From contig NZ_JADPKT010000003.1 of NCBI RefSeq assembly GCF_023074075.1, forward strand, positions 604,001 to 668,000: a stretch of DNA of 64,000 bases. Reading direction: 5' to 3'. The DNA comes from Bradyrhizobium sp. 138 (lineage in GTDB: Bacteria; Pseudomonadota; Alphaproteobacteria; Rhizobiales; Xanthobacteraceae). Shown piece by piece: positions 35,173-43,921 of this stretch. The position numbers were made by a program, and so were the translations under genes. Below the pieces are notes generated by a model that saw nothing but the letters and a program-made list of their open reading frames with translations, had not been told where the DNA came from and did not search any database. Positions within the stretch are counted from its first letter, which is position 1. Each line of letters opens with the position of its first letter.

Positions 35173-36492
35173 TCACCGACCGATCGCATCGAGAAACTGG
35201 TACCAGCCGGCGACCATGCGCACGGCGGGCTCGCGCAGCGGATAGAACGGAATCGCCTTCATGCGCCTGATATCGAGCAGGCCGACGTCGGGCGTCTCGC
35301 CGCGCACGAAGGCGGCGAGATAGCGGCCCATCAGGCTCGACATCGCAACGCCGGCGCCGTTGTAGCCGAGCGAGACCAGCGTGCGGTCATCGAGCCGGCC
35401 GATATGCGGCACCGAGTCCAGCGTCATCGCGACGAGGCCCGACCATTTGTATTCGAGCGGAATATCGGCGAGGTCAGGGAAAATGCCGACCATCGCCTTG
35501 CGCAGCGCGTCGAACGCGGCTTGCGAATCCTCTTTGCCGAAGGCGCCGCGGCCGCCGAAGATGACGCGGTTGTCCACCATGCGAAACCAGCGCATCATGC
35601 GCTTGGTCTCGGTATAGGTGCGCCCGGTCGGCATCAGTTTTCCCGCGAGGTTGCGCGGCAGTTTTTCCGTCGCGACCATGGCGCTGCGAAACGGGATCAG
35701 CGTGCGCTGCAGATGCGCGGTGGCACTGGTCAGGTCGGAGTAGCTGTTGGTGGCGATGATTGCCTGCTTTGCACGCACCGCGCCTTGCGGTGTCTCGGCG
35801 ACGATGCCGTCCATCTCCCGCCGGAGCTTGAGGACCGGCGATTCCTGGAAAATCGGGACGCCCCGGCCAGCCACGCCATTCGCGAGCCCACGCAGATAGT
35901 TCAACGGGTGGATGCCGCCCGAGCCGGGATTGAGCACGCCGCCGACGAAGATGTCGGAGCCGGTCTCCTCGCGCACGCCGTTCTTGTCGAGAATGCGGAC
36001 CTCGGCCGATCCCATCTCGCGCGTCATCCAGTTGGCTTCGTCGATCGCGGCCCGGAGCGTCGTCTCGTTATGTGCGGCCTTGACCTGACCGGTGCGCGTC
36101 AGGTTCGCGCTGGTGATGCCGAACTCCGACACCAGTTCCTCGACCATGTCGGTCGATTCATGCGCGATCTCGTACATGCGCCGCGCCATGGCGCGGCCGT
36201 GCACGGCGTCGATCTCGCGGAACGAGAGGCGAAACTTTGCAGTGATCACACCGCCATTGCGCCCGCTCGCTCCCCAGCCAGGACGGTTCGCCTCGAGCAC
36301 GACGGGGCTGAGCCCGCTCTTGGCGATGTGGTGCGCGGCGGAGAGGCCCGTGTAGCCGGCACCGATGATCACCACATCGGCTTGGCTCTCGCCCGACAGC
36401 ACGGGATAGTCGCGCGCCGGCTCCGCCGTGGCTTCCCACAGCGAATTGGCCGATGGCAGCGCGCTCCAGTCCCATGTCATGCCGCCGCTCAT
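35173..36492 (-). CDS. FAD-dependent amine oxidase (PuuB/DadA-like)
   Basis: A 439-residue DAO-family flavoprotein. The FAD-binding Rossmann motif is VVIIGAGYTGLSAAHHIAKS (residues about 40-59), then GASGRNGGVI, and the C-terminal VSLGYNGAGVAMSSLMG. Its overall form, including the N-terminal SLWEATAE, resembles gamma-glutamylputrescine oxidase, which oxidises a glutamylated polyamine with release of H2O2. No glutamylputrescine synthetase is in the window. The start lies 3 bp after the stop of the HAD gene, so the two are co-transcribed. D-amino-acid or glycine-betaine-like substrates are alternatives. Confidence 0.88.
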   Translation of the reverse strand: MSGGMTWDWSALPSANSLWEATAEPARDYPVLSGESQADVVIIGAGYTGLSAAHHIAKSGLSPVVLEANRPGWGASGRNGGVITAKFRLSFREIDAVHGRAMARRMYEIAHESTDMVEELVSEFGITSANLTRTGQVKAAHNETTLRAAIDEANWMTREMGSAEVRILDKNGVREETGSDIFVGGVLNPGSGGIHPLNYLRGLANGVAGRGVPIFQESPVLKLRREMDGIVAETPQGAVRAKQAIIATNSYSDLTSATAHLQRTLIPFRSAMVATEKLPRNLAGKLMPTGRTYTETKRMMRWFRMVDNRVIFGGRGAFGKEDSQAAFDALRKAMVGIFPDLADIPLEYKWSGLVAMTLDSVPHIGRLDDRTLVSLGYNGAGVAMSSLMGRYLAAFVRGETPDVGLLDIRRMKAIPFYPLREPAVRMVAGWYQFLDAIGR

Positions 36493-36495
36493 CCG

Positions 36496-37212
36496 TTACG
36501 CCGCCGGCCCAATGGCCGCGTCGGCGAGCGCCTTCAGGGTCGGGAAATGGAAGTCCGGCTTGGTCAGCGTCTCCACCGCCGGCGTGCCGCCGAAGCCGGC
36601 GATGCCCTGGCGGCGCTCGATCCAGCACACCTTGTAGCCGAGTTTTCGCGCGATGCCGATGTCATGGTACTGGCTCTGCGCGACGTGCAGAATGTCGGAC
36701 TGCTTGTAGCCGAAGGCGGACTGGCGGCCTTTGTTATAGGCGAAGAATTCCGGATTCGGCTTGGCCACCCCGGTATCGTCGGCGCAGACGGTGTCGTCGA
36801 AGGGGTTGCCGAGCGCATGCGCGTAGCAGGACAGCGCGACCCGGTCGGCATTGGTCATCGCGACCAGGCGGAACCTGGTGCGCAGGCGCTTCAAGGCCTC
36901 GACCGAATCCGGGAACGGGCCCCAGCGCAGCACGGCGAGCTGGAACACATCGCAGGAGGCGTCATCAGCGGGCAGTCCGAGCTCCTTGGCGAGATAGCGA
37001 TAGACGTGGAACATCACCTCGCTGGAGCGCTCATAGTGCTTGTCGCGGCCGCGCTTGTAGGACTCGAAGATCGTTTCGTCGCTGAGCTCAGCTGGCGTCT
37101 TGCCGGAGATCTTGCGGACTGCTGCGAGCACGCCGCTCTCGAAGTCGATCAAGGTGCCGACGACGTCGAAAGTGAGAACCTTGAAATTGCTGAACGCGGC
37201 TTGGGTCGACAT
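36496..37212 (-). CDS. HAD-superfamily hydrolase, haloacid dehalogenase type II-like
   Basis: A 238-residue HAD protein. Motif I is TFDVVGTLID (nucleophile Asp near 16) without the second Asp of phosphatases, as in L-2-haloacid dehalogenases. Motif II is MTNAD, motif III Lys lies in GVAKPNPEFF, and motif IV is in SQYHDIGIARKLGYKVCWIERR cut at its end. Its place between an ABC ATPase and an amine oxidase in a polyamine-type operon makes true dehalogenation unlikely as its main job; a related small carboxylate or phosphate may be the substrate. Confidence 0.85.
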   Translation of the reverse strand: MSTQAAFSNFKVLTFDVVGTLIDFESGVLAAVRKISGKTPAELSDETIFESYKRGRDKHYERSSEVMFHVYRYLAKELGLPADDASCDVFQLAVLRWGPFPDSVEALKRLRTRFRLVAMTNADRVALSCYAHALGNPFDDTVCADDTGVAKPNPEFFAYNKGRQSAFGYKQSDILHVAQSQYHDIGIARKLGYKVCWIERRQGIAGFGGTPAVETLTKPDFHFPTLKALADAAIGPAA

Positions 37213-37248
37213 GTGGCTTCTTCTCTCTGGTTGGTCGCGGCTTTAAGT

Positions 37249-38331
37249 TCAGTCGCCCACCCGGGGCACGACGATGGTGTCCTCGGGGTGGAGCGCGACG
37301 GTGAGGCTGCCGCCGAGCGGCGGAATGCGGCTATAGGCCTGGTGATAGGCCGGCTGGCGCAGGCTGAGTGCAACGCCGCCTTCCAGCGCAAGGAAGATGC
37401 GCAAGCTCTCGCCCTGGTAGACGATGTCGGTGACCGTCCCGGTCAACCGGTTGCAGGCGCCATCCTGCGCACCATCGTCGATCAGCAGCTTCTCGCTGTG
37501 CACGGCCAGCATCAGCGCATCCCCTGAGGGGATGGCGCGCGCGCTGCGCAGCAAGGCATTGCCGAGCGCGACGCTGGACGCATCGACGCGGCGAACAGGC
37601 AGCATCGTCGCTTCGCCGATGAAGCTGGCGACGAAGGAGTCGGCGGGGTGATCGTGCAGCCGCTCGGGCGCGTCGATCTGGACCAGCCGGCCGTCCTTCA
37701 TCACGGCGACGCGGTCGCTCATGGTCAGCGCCTCGCGCTGGTCGTGCGTGACATAGATGATTGTCGCGCCGATGCGCCTGTGCAGCGTCCGCAGCTCGAT
37801 CTGCATGGATTCGCGCAGCTGCTTGTCGAGCGCAGAGAGCGGTTCGTCCATCAGGATCAGGCGCGGCTCGAAGATCATGGCGCGCGCGAGCGCGACGCGC
37901 TGGCGCTGGCCGCCGGAAAGTTGCGCGATGCCGCGCTCTTCATAGCCGGCAAGGTCGACCATGCCGAGCGCGGCGCGCACCTTGTCCGGCCAGGAGGATT
38001 TCGGCAGGCGCCGTGCGCGCAGGGGAAAGGCGACGTTCTCGCCGACGCTCATGTGCGGGAACAGCGCATAGTTCTGGAACACGACGCCGATGTCGCGCTT
38101 GTGCGGCGGCATGTAGGTGACGTCGCGCCCGCCAAAGAGGATCGTGCCTGACGTCGGCAGGATGAAGCCGCCCAAAATGCCGAGCAGCGTGGTCTTGCCG
38201 GAGCCGGAGGGGCCGAGCAGCGAGACGAACTCGCCGGCGCCGACATTGAGGGACACGTCATCAAGGGCGCGCACCGCGCCGTAAGCCTTGCTCGCGGACC
38301 TGATCTCGACGCTTTCCGCTCGTTTGTCCAA
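37249..38331 (-). CDS. ABC transporter ATP-binding protein (PotA-like)
   Basis: A 360-residue ATPase with Walker A GPSGSGKTT, the Q-loop in GVVFQNYALFPHMSV, signature LSGGQRQRVALARA, Walker B LILMDEPLSALD and the switch His in VTHDQREAL. A TOBE domain follows (about 280-355), as in PotA, MalK-type and ferric importers. The apparent start is TTG at 38331 with GAGG 7 bp upstream; no in-frame ATG fits. It is the first gene of the leftward operon with HAD, oxidase, binding protein and permeases. A LysR gene is divergent, 204 bp away. Confidence 0.94.
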   Translation of the reverse strand: MDKRAESVEIRSASKAYGAVRALDDVSLNVGAGEFVSLLGPSGSGKTTLLGILGGFILPTSGTILFGGRDVTYMPPHKRDIGVVFQNYALFPHMSVGENVAFPLRARRLPKSSWPDKVRAALGMVDLAGYEERGIAQLSGGQRQRVALARAMIFEPRLILMDEPLSALDKQLRESMQIELRTLHRRIGATIIYVTHDQREALTMSDRVAVMKDGRLVQIDAPERLHDHPADSFVASFIGEATMLPVRRVDASSVALGNALLRSARAIPSGDALMLAVHSEKLLIDDGAQDGACNRLTGTVTDIVYQGESLRIFLALEGGVALSLRQPAYHQAYSRIPPLGGSLTVALHPEDTIVVPRVGD

Positions 38332-38483
38332 CGATCGACCTCGTCATGTCCTGCGCGCCTCACTGCGCGCCATAAGCCTGCTTTATAGACAGGGATTGGG
38401 AGCACGCACCGTCAAACTGTGCGCCGCACCAAATCTTCTCTCGAAGCCCCTATGCTTAGGCTGTCATCCCAATGACACCAGAC

Positions 38484-38507
38484 TTGGCAAAACTCGGCAA
38501 TTGCCAA
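38484..38507. promoter_or_regulatory. Dyad between the ABC operon and LysR gene, probable LysR site
   Basis: TTGGCA-12 bp-TGCCAA is a perfect outer inverted repeat, with GGCAATTGCC nested in its right half. It is 29 bp upstream of the LysR start. LysR sites have interrupted dyads of this form. A second dyad, CATAAC-5 bp-GTTATG at 38522-38538, overlaps the LysR start codon. Confidence 0.5.
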
Positions 38508-38535
38508 ATTCTCACGCGGCTCATAACATGACGTT

Positions 38536-39489
38536 ATGCCAGAGCTTCGCCGCATGCTGCCCTCCAGCAACGCCCTGTTCGTCTTCGACGCAGCGGCGCG
38601 CAATGGCAGCTTCACCGCAGCGGCGGCGGAATTGAACGTGACGCAGCCGGCGGTGAGCCGGATGCTCGGTCAGTTCGAGGAGCATCTCGGCGTCCGCCTG
38701 TTCGACCGCAAGGCGGGCCGCGCCGTGCTCACCGAGGAAGGCGAACTGCTGTATCGCCGCGTGCTCGAAGGCTTCCGCAGCATCGAGAGCGGGCTGGTCG
38801 AGATCGAGCGGCGCCGCAAGGGCACCGAGACGGTGACGCTGTCGGTCTCCTCTGCCTTCACCACGCATTGGCTGATGCCGCGCATCGACAAGCTGCAGAA
38901 GCAGTTTCCGCAAGTCGACCTGCGCTTCCAACTCATCTCCGGCGCATTGCGCGGAGCGGTGGAGAACGTGGATCTCGGCATGCGCTTCCGCGATCGCGAC
39001 GAGCCATCCTCCGGCGGCACCTTGGTCATGAACGAAGTCATGCTGCCGATGTGCAGCCCTACCTATCTGGGCGAGACCGATCCCGCCGAGGGCAACACCA
39101 TCATCCGTCTCGCCGAGACGCCGGGCGATTGGGCGGCGGATTACGCCTCGCTTCTGACCGGGCGCCGCGGCGTCGCCAAGGGGCTGAGCTTCACCGATTA
39201 TGCCGTGGTCGTGCAGGCCGCCCTGCTAGGTCAGGGCATTGCTCTGGGCTGGCTGACGGTGACCTCGCATTGGCTTCTGACCGGCGCACTGGTGCCGGCC
39301 TCCGATACACTGGCCACCACGCGCCGCCTCTGCGAGTTTCTGCCGCCCCGCCACCGGCCCATGCGGCCCATCGCCGCCGAAATCCGCGATTGGATCATCA
39401 CGCAGATGCGAAAAGAGGTGGCGGCGATCGACCGGCAATATCCGCAACTCGGATTGATGTCTGCCTGCTATGGCGTGAGCCTGACCTAG
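38536..39489 (+). CDS. LysR family transcriptional regulator (GcvA-like)
   Basis: A 317-residue LysR protein. The winged helix-turn-helix spans residues about 8-67 (FDAAARNGSFTAAAAELNVT, QPAVSRMLGQFEEHLGVRLF), and the periplasmic-binding-protein-like effector domain spans about 95-300. The HWLMPRIDKLQKQFPQVDL segment is typical of the GcvA branch. It is divergent from the polyamine-type transport operon and probably controls it, with a small amine as effector (inferred). The start is ATG at 38536 or possibly ATG at 38554; neither has a strong Shine-Dalgarno sequence. Confidence 0.92.
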   Translation: MPELRRMLPSSNALFVFDAAARNGSFTAAAAELNVTQPAVSRMLGQFEEHLGVRLFDRKAGRAVLTEEGELLYRRVLEGFRSIESGLVEIERRRKGTETVTLSVSSAFTTHWLMPRIDKLQKQFPQVDLRFQLISGALRGAVENVDLGMRFRDRDEPSSGGTLVMNEVMLPMCSPTYLGETDPAEGNTIIRLAETPGDWAADYASLLTGRRGVAKGLSFTDYAVVVQAALLGQGIALGWLTVTSHWLLTGALVPASDTLATTRRLCEFLPPRHRPMRPIAAEIRDWIITQMRKEVAAIDRQYPQLGLMSACYGVSLT

Positions 39490-39622
39490 AACCGGCGGAA
39501 GGCCGACAAGCGATTTAGCTCTGCTCCGCTCGACGGCCGAACATCGCGATACGTGCGGCGCGTGTCTACGACGGGCCCTGGCCGGAAGCGGCCCTGGTCT
39601 CGCGTTCACCTCCTGATCGGTG

Positions 39623-40621
39623 TCATTCGACCACTTCGTCGGCCCGCAGAAGAATGGAGGTCGGAATGGCGAGACCAAGAGTCTTGGCTGTCTTCAAATT
39701 GACCCCGAGCTCGAACTTGACCGGCTGCTGCACGGGAAGATCTTCCGGTTTCGCGCCCTTGATGATGCGGTCGACGTAGCGGGCGGAGCGGCGGAGCATG
39801 TCGGGCGTGTTCGCACCGTAGCTCAACAAGGCGCCTGCCTCGGCCAGCCCGAACGGCGGCGCGGCAAAGGCGGCCGGCATCCGGTGTCTGGCAGCGGCTT
39901 CGATGATGCGGGCGCGGTTGACGAAGAACAGGCCTTCGACCGTCGAGACCAGCAGACCATCACATTTTTGATCGCTCGCTTGCCGGACAGCGCCGTCAAA
40001 GTCCTCCGCCTGGCGGGCTTCCACCGGATGCACCGCAAAGCCCAGGACGCGCGCGGAGGCGCGCGCCTCCCTCAAGACGAGCGCGGCATCCGGCACCGCC
40101 GGATTCACCAGCACCGCCAGCCGCATCAGGCCCGGCAGCATTTCTCTCAACAACTCGATGTTCTTGCCGACCTGCTCGACCATCAAGTTTGAAAAGCCGG
40201 TGATGTTTGTACCGGGATGTTGCAGGCTCTTGATGAAGCCGAACCCGACCGGATCGGTCACATTGGCCATCACGATCGGGATCGTCGTCGTTGCCTGCTT
40301 CAGCGATTGAACGATGGCGCTCGCCGGTGCAACGAGGACATCTACCCTGGCTCGCACCAGCTCTTCGGCGATCCCTGGTAGAAGCTCGAGTTTTCCCTGC
40401 GCAAAGCGCGCTTCGAGAGCAATCGTCCGGTCTTCGACATAGCCCAGCTCGCGTAGTCCCGCGCGGAATGCGTCGTGAAACGGACTTACGACCGATTGCG
40501 GAGCGATCCACACAATGCCCACACGCGGAATATGCTCACGCTGCTGAGCGCGCGCGGGCAACGCACCTGAGGTGGCCGCACCGCCCAGGATAATGATGAA
40601 CTCCCGCCGTCTCATGTTCAT
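39623..40621 (-). CDS. ABC-type substrate-binding protein (ABC_sub_bind, TrpX-like)
   Basis: A 332-residue exported binding protein. The signal has MNMRRREFIIILGGAATSGA with a near twin-arginine start (RRREF) and ends at ARAQ. The mature domain has RVGIVWIAPQSVVSPFHDAF, PIVMANVTDPVGFGFIKSL and LVNPAVPDAALVLREA, the pattern of the ABC_sub_bind family. These often travel with permease and ATPase genes, but none is adjacent here, so it is an orphan. The open frame continues far upstream of 40621 but that part overlaps the AraC gene and is not coding. The gene is common in multiple copies in Bradyrhizobium. Confidence 0.9.
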   Translation of the reverse strand: MNMRRREFIIILGGAATSGALPARAQQREHIPRVGIVWIAPQSVVSPFHDAFRAGLRELGYVEDRTIALEARFAQGKLELLPGIAEELVRARVDVLVAPASAIVQSLKQATTTIPIVMANVTDPVGFGFIKSLQHPGTNITGFSNLMVEQVGKNIELLREMLPGLMRLAVLVNPAVPDAALVLREARASARVLGFAVHPVEARQAEDFDGAVRQASDQKCDGLLVSTVEGLFFVNRARIIEAAARHRMPAAFAAPPFGLAEAGALLSYGANTPDMLRRSARYVDRIIKGAKPEDLPVQQPVKFELGVNLKTAKTLGLAIPTSILLRADEVVE

Positions 40622-40979
40622 CCCCGATCGGAGAATGGACGGTAACGGCAAATACCGCGGTTCGGAAGTGCTTAGGCCCTCCGAACCTTCGGCGCGAACA
40701 CCCGCTTCGGGAAGGAAGCTCGATTTGTCTGGCCGCGGAGGAGCCCGATCGCGACAGCTCTGTGACGACCTGCCTCGTGCCCCGTTGTAATCAAACGTTT
40801 TTCCGTTCCGTCCACCTATCGTGCGTTTGCGAAACCGCACGCCTGCTTGGAGCAGGATCGGACAAGACATGCTCGTTTCAGGCAATACGCTGGGCCCTCG
40901 CAGCCATAGAACGCGCACAGGTCCGTACAAGCACGGACGACCGATTTGAAGCTCGACGCGATCCGCAAGGAGCCACGCC
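40622..40979. other. Intergenic region without a gene
   Basis: About 360 bases between the divergent binding-protein and AraC genes. I see no credible reading frame. The right end carries AAGGAG 7 bp before the AraC ATG. GGCAATACGCTGGG near 40880 weakly resembles the operator half-sites at 42144 and 44708. Confidence 0.5.
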
Positions 40980-41936
40980 ATGACTGCAAACACCGCTCCC
41001 ATGCGCGATGCCTCGCAGCAGGGCGTACCCTCACCTGGCGGGCAGCCGGACGACAGCTCGCATTCCGAGCGGCGCGCCGCCGGCGCGGAGATGGCGCGCG
41101 TGCTCAGGACCGAGCCATTTCGCATGGCGCTGGACGCCTCCGGCGCCGGTCTCGCGCACTGGAAGCACGATCCGCTGCACGACGTCGTCGAGCCGATGAG
41201 CCACCACGTGGTCATGGCGTATAACGGCATGATGCAGCGCATGGAGCGGCGGACAGGACGATCGGTCGCGATCGGCACGTTTCGTCCGGGGGTCCTGATC
41301 ATCATCCCGGAAGGATCGAGCTCCAGGTGGGATATCCCCAAGCCCGTCGATGTGGTTCAGCTCTATCTTCCCGACGCAATCCTGAAGCGCGTTGCCGACG
41401 AAGCCCGGGTCGGACCGGCCGACCTCTTGGAGCGAACCGCACATCCCGACGCCATCACCTCCCGACTGATCCTGAGTGCGGCAGATACGTTGCAAGGCAA
41501 TGGAGCCCTGGACACGCTGTTCCGGCATCAGCTGACGGATCTCCTGGCCACGCGCCTTCTGGCTGCGCATACGGGCTCGCCGACCAGTTTCGAGCCGACC
41601 ATGGGCGGGCTGTCGCCGAAGGTCCTGCTCCGTGCGATCGAACGCTTGCGGTCGGACAGCGATGCGGACGTCTCGCTCGATGCGCTGGCGTCCGATGCGG
41701 GTCTGTCGCGCTTTCACTTCTGCCGTGCGTTCAAGGAAAGCACGGGCCTGTCCCCGCATGCCTGGCTGCGCCTACACCGGCTCGAGCAGGCCATGAAGAT
41801 GCTGCGCGACAGCGACGACACGGTCGTCTCGATCGCAGCCGCGCTCGGCTATTCCTCGCAGACGGCGTTCGCGGCGGCGTTCCGCAAGCTGACCGGCGAG
41901 ACGCCAAGCGACTGGCGCAGGCGCCACGCGCGCTGA
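40980..41936 (+). CDS. AraC family transcriptional regulator
   Basis: A 318-residue protein. The first half (about 40-190) is a sensor domain of cupin-like type (GTFRPGVLIIIPEGSSSRWD). The C-terminal AraC/XylS DNA-binding domain (about 215-318) has two helix-turn-helix units: SLDALASDAGLSRFHFCRAF and VSIAAALGYSSQTAFAAAFR, followed by KLTGETPSDWRRR. The ATG at 40980 has AAGGAG 7 bp upstream. A decayed copy of the DNA-binding domain follows at once (41985-42121), then an operator-like module. It probably controls the downstream oxidoreductase genes. Confidence 0.93.
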   Translation: MTANTAPMRDASQQGVPSPGGQPDDSSHSERRAAGAEMARVLRTEPFRMALDASGAGLAHWKHDPLHDVVEPMSHHVVMAYNGMMQRMERRTGRSVAIGTFRPGVLIIIPEGSSSRWDIPKPVDVVQLYLPDAILKRVADEARVGPADLLERTAHPDAITSRLILSAADTLQGNGALDTLFRHQLTDLLATRLLAAHTGSPTSFEPTMGGLSPKVLLRAIERLRSDSDADVSLDALASDAGLSRFHFCRAFKESTGLSPHAWLRLHRLEQAMKMLRDSDDTVVSIAAALGYSSQTAFAAAFRKLTGETPSDWRRRHAR

Positions 41937-41984
41937 CGATAATCGCTCGAAGCACCACAAGCTCTTGCTCGATCGCGGGGCCGC

Positions 41985-42121
41985 TCGCGGCGCTGGCGTC
42001 GGATGTCGGCCGTCGCGCTTTCATTTCTGCCGTGCGTTCAAGCAAAGCACCGGGCGTTCGCGGCCGCCGTCGGAAGCTGAGCCGCGTGAGCCCGAGCGAC
42101 TGGCGCAGGCGCCAGCGTTAG
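41985..42121 (+). pseudogene. Decayed fragment of a second AraC DNA-binding domain
   Basis: 41991-42060 repeats about 70 bp of the adjacent AraC gene (the LASDAGLSRFHFCRAF region) with roughly 90% identity by eye, but with a frameshift near 42008. It then jumps to a copy of the gene's 3' end, encoding KLSRVSPSDWRRRQR and stop at 42121, in another frame. About 40 codons between the two parts are missing. It is a tandem-duplication remnant and cannot make a functional protein. Confidence 0.8.
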
Positions 42122-42191
42122 CAGCAATCGCTCTACAGCGACGGCAATCGCTCTGGGGCAGCGGCGGACCTGATCGGTTAGATCATCATCA
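42121..42191 (+). promoter_or_regulatory. Operator/promoter module, copy 1 (AraC-type direct repeats)
   Basis: GCAATCGCTC at 42124-42133 and again at 42144-42153, a 20-bp period that places both on one helix face as in AraC sites. The 71-bp module matches copy 2 (44685-44755) at 59 positions by my alignment. It ends 28 bp before the next gene. Confidence 0.65.
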
Positions 42192-42219
42192 TGCCCAGAC
42201 CGATCGACGGAGACCGAAG

Positions 42220-42501
42220 ATGACCTGGAAAAACTTCATCAGCCGGCGGGTGATCGCCTCGCGCCGCCGAGGCCTTGCCACCGCAACCTTGTACGGACTC
42301 TCGCTGGCCGTTCGCTTCACCTCGGCGACGGGCGAGGAGGTGGAGCTTCCGGCGCACTATGTGCACCCGATGCATCCGCTGGTGTCCATCATGACCCGGG
42401 ATGACCCCGGTCTTCCCTATCAGGACTGGGGCCCGAGACCGGTCGTGTTTCGCCAAGGCCGGCCGCCGCTTTCACCGCTACAACGCTGCATGGCGCCTTA
42501 G
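42220..42501 (+). CDS. Small protein of unknown function
   Basis: A 93-residue basic protein from the ATG at 42220, with GGAG 7 bp upstream. No family is recognised. The first 30 residues are rich in Arg (ISRRVIASRRRGLATATLYG), and the rest contains HYVHPMHPLVSIMTRDDPG, with several His residues. No signal peptide is clear. It lies directly behind operator module copy 1, so it is probably under AraC control with the flavoprotein that begins 117 bp downstream. Confidence 0.6.
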   Translation: MTWKNFISRRVIASRRRGLATATLYGLSLAVRFTSATGEEVELPAHYVHPMHPLVSIMTRDDPGLPYQDWGPRPVVFRQGRPPLSPLQRCMAP

Positions 42502-42618
42502 ACCCAGCGACTCACTTCATCTCTTCACATCTCTTCGTGTCGTCACCGGACGCTGCCCGCGATGGAGCAGCGGCGGCCGCGCGCGGACTTTCGAGACTAC
42601 CAACCAAGGAGCAAACCC

Positions 42619-43824
42619 ATGCGACTAGTCATCATCGGCGCCGGCTTCGCCGGCATGTACGCCGCCCTTTCCGCGGCCCGCCTGCGTGAGATCCACGGCG
42701 TCACGCCAGACCAGCTGGAGATCGCGCTGGTTGCGCCCGAGCCGACGCTCGTGGTTCGCCCGCGGCTCTACGAACCGAAGCCCGAGACCCTGACCGCGCC
42801 CCTGCTCGAAATGCTCGAGTCCATCGACGTCACCTTTGTGCAGGGCATTGCCGAGACGGTCGACACCAAATCCTGCATGGTGAAGATCGCGACGGCAAAG
42901 GGCACGAAGAAGACGCTCTCCTACGACCGTCTCGTCGTGACCACCGGCAGCCGGCTGTTCCGCCCCAACATTCCGGGCCTTGCCGAGCATGGCTTCAGCG
43001 TCGATTCACTCGACGATGCCATCGCGCTCGACAAGCATCTGCATGGCCTCGCCAAGCGGCCGGCCACGGGCGGGCGCGACACAATCGTCGTCGCCGGCGG
43101 CGGCTTCACCGGCATCGAGGCGGCCACCGAAATGCCGGCGCGGCTTCGCGAGATCCTCGGCGCAAACGCGAAGACCCGCGTCATCATCGTCGAACGCAAC
43201 AATGCAATCGCGCCCGACATGGGCGCAGGTCCCCGCCCCGTCATCGAGGACGCGCTGCGCAAGCTCGGTGTGGAAACCCGCCTCGGTGCCGGCGTCGCAT
43301 CGCTCGACCAATCCGGCGTCACGCTGTCCAGCGGCGAACACATCGAGACAGAGACCGTGATCTGGGCGGCGGGCATTCGTGCGGCGCCTTTGACCGCGCA
43401 GATTCCCGCCGAGCGCGACGCTTTCGGCCGCTTGTTGGTCGATCGCTGCCTGCAGGTGACGGGCATTCAGGGTGTCTTTGCGGCCGGCGATGCGGCACGT
43501 GCGGGCTGCGACGACGAGGGCAATTACGCGCTGATGTCGTGCCAGCACGCGACACGGATGGGCGCCTTCGCCGGCAACAATGCCGCGGCCGAGCTGCTCG
43601 GCCTTGCAACGCGGCCCTATCACCAGAAGGCCTACGTCACCTGCCTCGACCTTGGCGAAGCCGGCGCGCTGTTCACGCGCGGCTGGGAGCGCAAGGTCGA
43701 GATGGTCGGCGACGTCGCCAAGAAGACCAAGCGGGAGATCAACACCGTCTGGATCTATCCGCCGAAAGCCGAGCGCGCCGCCGCTCTCGCCTCGGCCGAC
43801 CCGGAGCGTGTGACCGACCTCTAG
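42619..43824 (+). CDS. NAD(P)/FAD-dependent oxidoreductase (NDH-2-like)
   Basis: A 401-residue two-dinucleotide-binding flavoprotein. FAD motif RLVIIGAGFAGMYAAL is at residues 2-17, the NAD(P) motif IVVAGGGFTGIEAATEM is near 155-171, and the C-terminal FAD contact is GVFAAGDAARAGCDD. It resembles type II NADH:quinone dehydrogenases but lacks an obvious C-terminal membrane helix. It oxidises NAD(P)H; the acceptor is unknown. The ATG at 42619 follows AAGGAG by 7 bp. An SDR gene follows 98 bp downstream. The group looks like an AraC-controlled redox operon. Confidence 0.88.
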   Translation: MRLVIIGAGFAGMYAALSAARLREIHGVTPDQLEIALVAPEPTLVVRPRLYEPKPETLTAPLLEMLESIDVTFVQGIAETVDTKSCMVKIATAKGTKKTLSYDRLVVTTGSRLFRPNIPGLAEHGFSVDSLDDAIALDKHLHGLAKRPATGGRDTIVVAGGGFTGIEAATEMPARLREILGANAKTRVIIVERNNAIAPDMGAGPRPVIEDALRKLGVETRLGAGVASLDQSGVTLSSGEHIETETVIWAAGIRAAPLTAQIPAERDAFGRLLVDRCLQVTGIQGVFAAGDAARAGCDDEGNYALMSCQHATRMGAFAGNNAAAELLGLATRPYHQKAYVTCLDLGEAGALFTRGWERKVEMVGDVAKKTKREINTVWIYPPKAERAAALASADPERVTDL

Positions 43825-43921
43825 GCACCTCACACGACATCGACCACGCACCCACGCGCGAGCGCACGGCGGCCTCGGCCTGTCGTGGCTGGACTGCGCT
43901 GTAAGCTGAAGGAGATCGAAT

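Noticed and set aside
35062..37527. 821-codon + strand frame across the oxidase and HAD genes
   Set aside because: It is antisense to two recognised enzymes and has no domain.
40622..41341. Upstream extension of the ABC-type binding-protein frame
   Set aside because: It overlaps the divergent AraC gene and contains no family sequence; the signal peptide begins at 40621.
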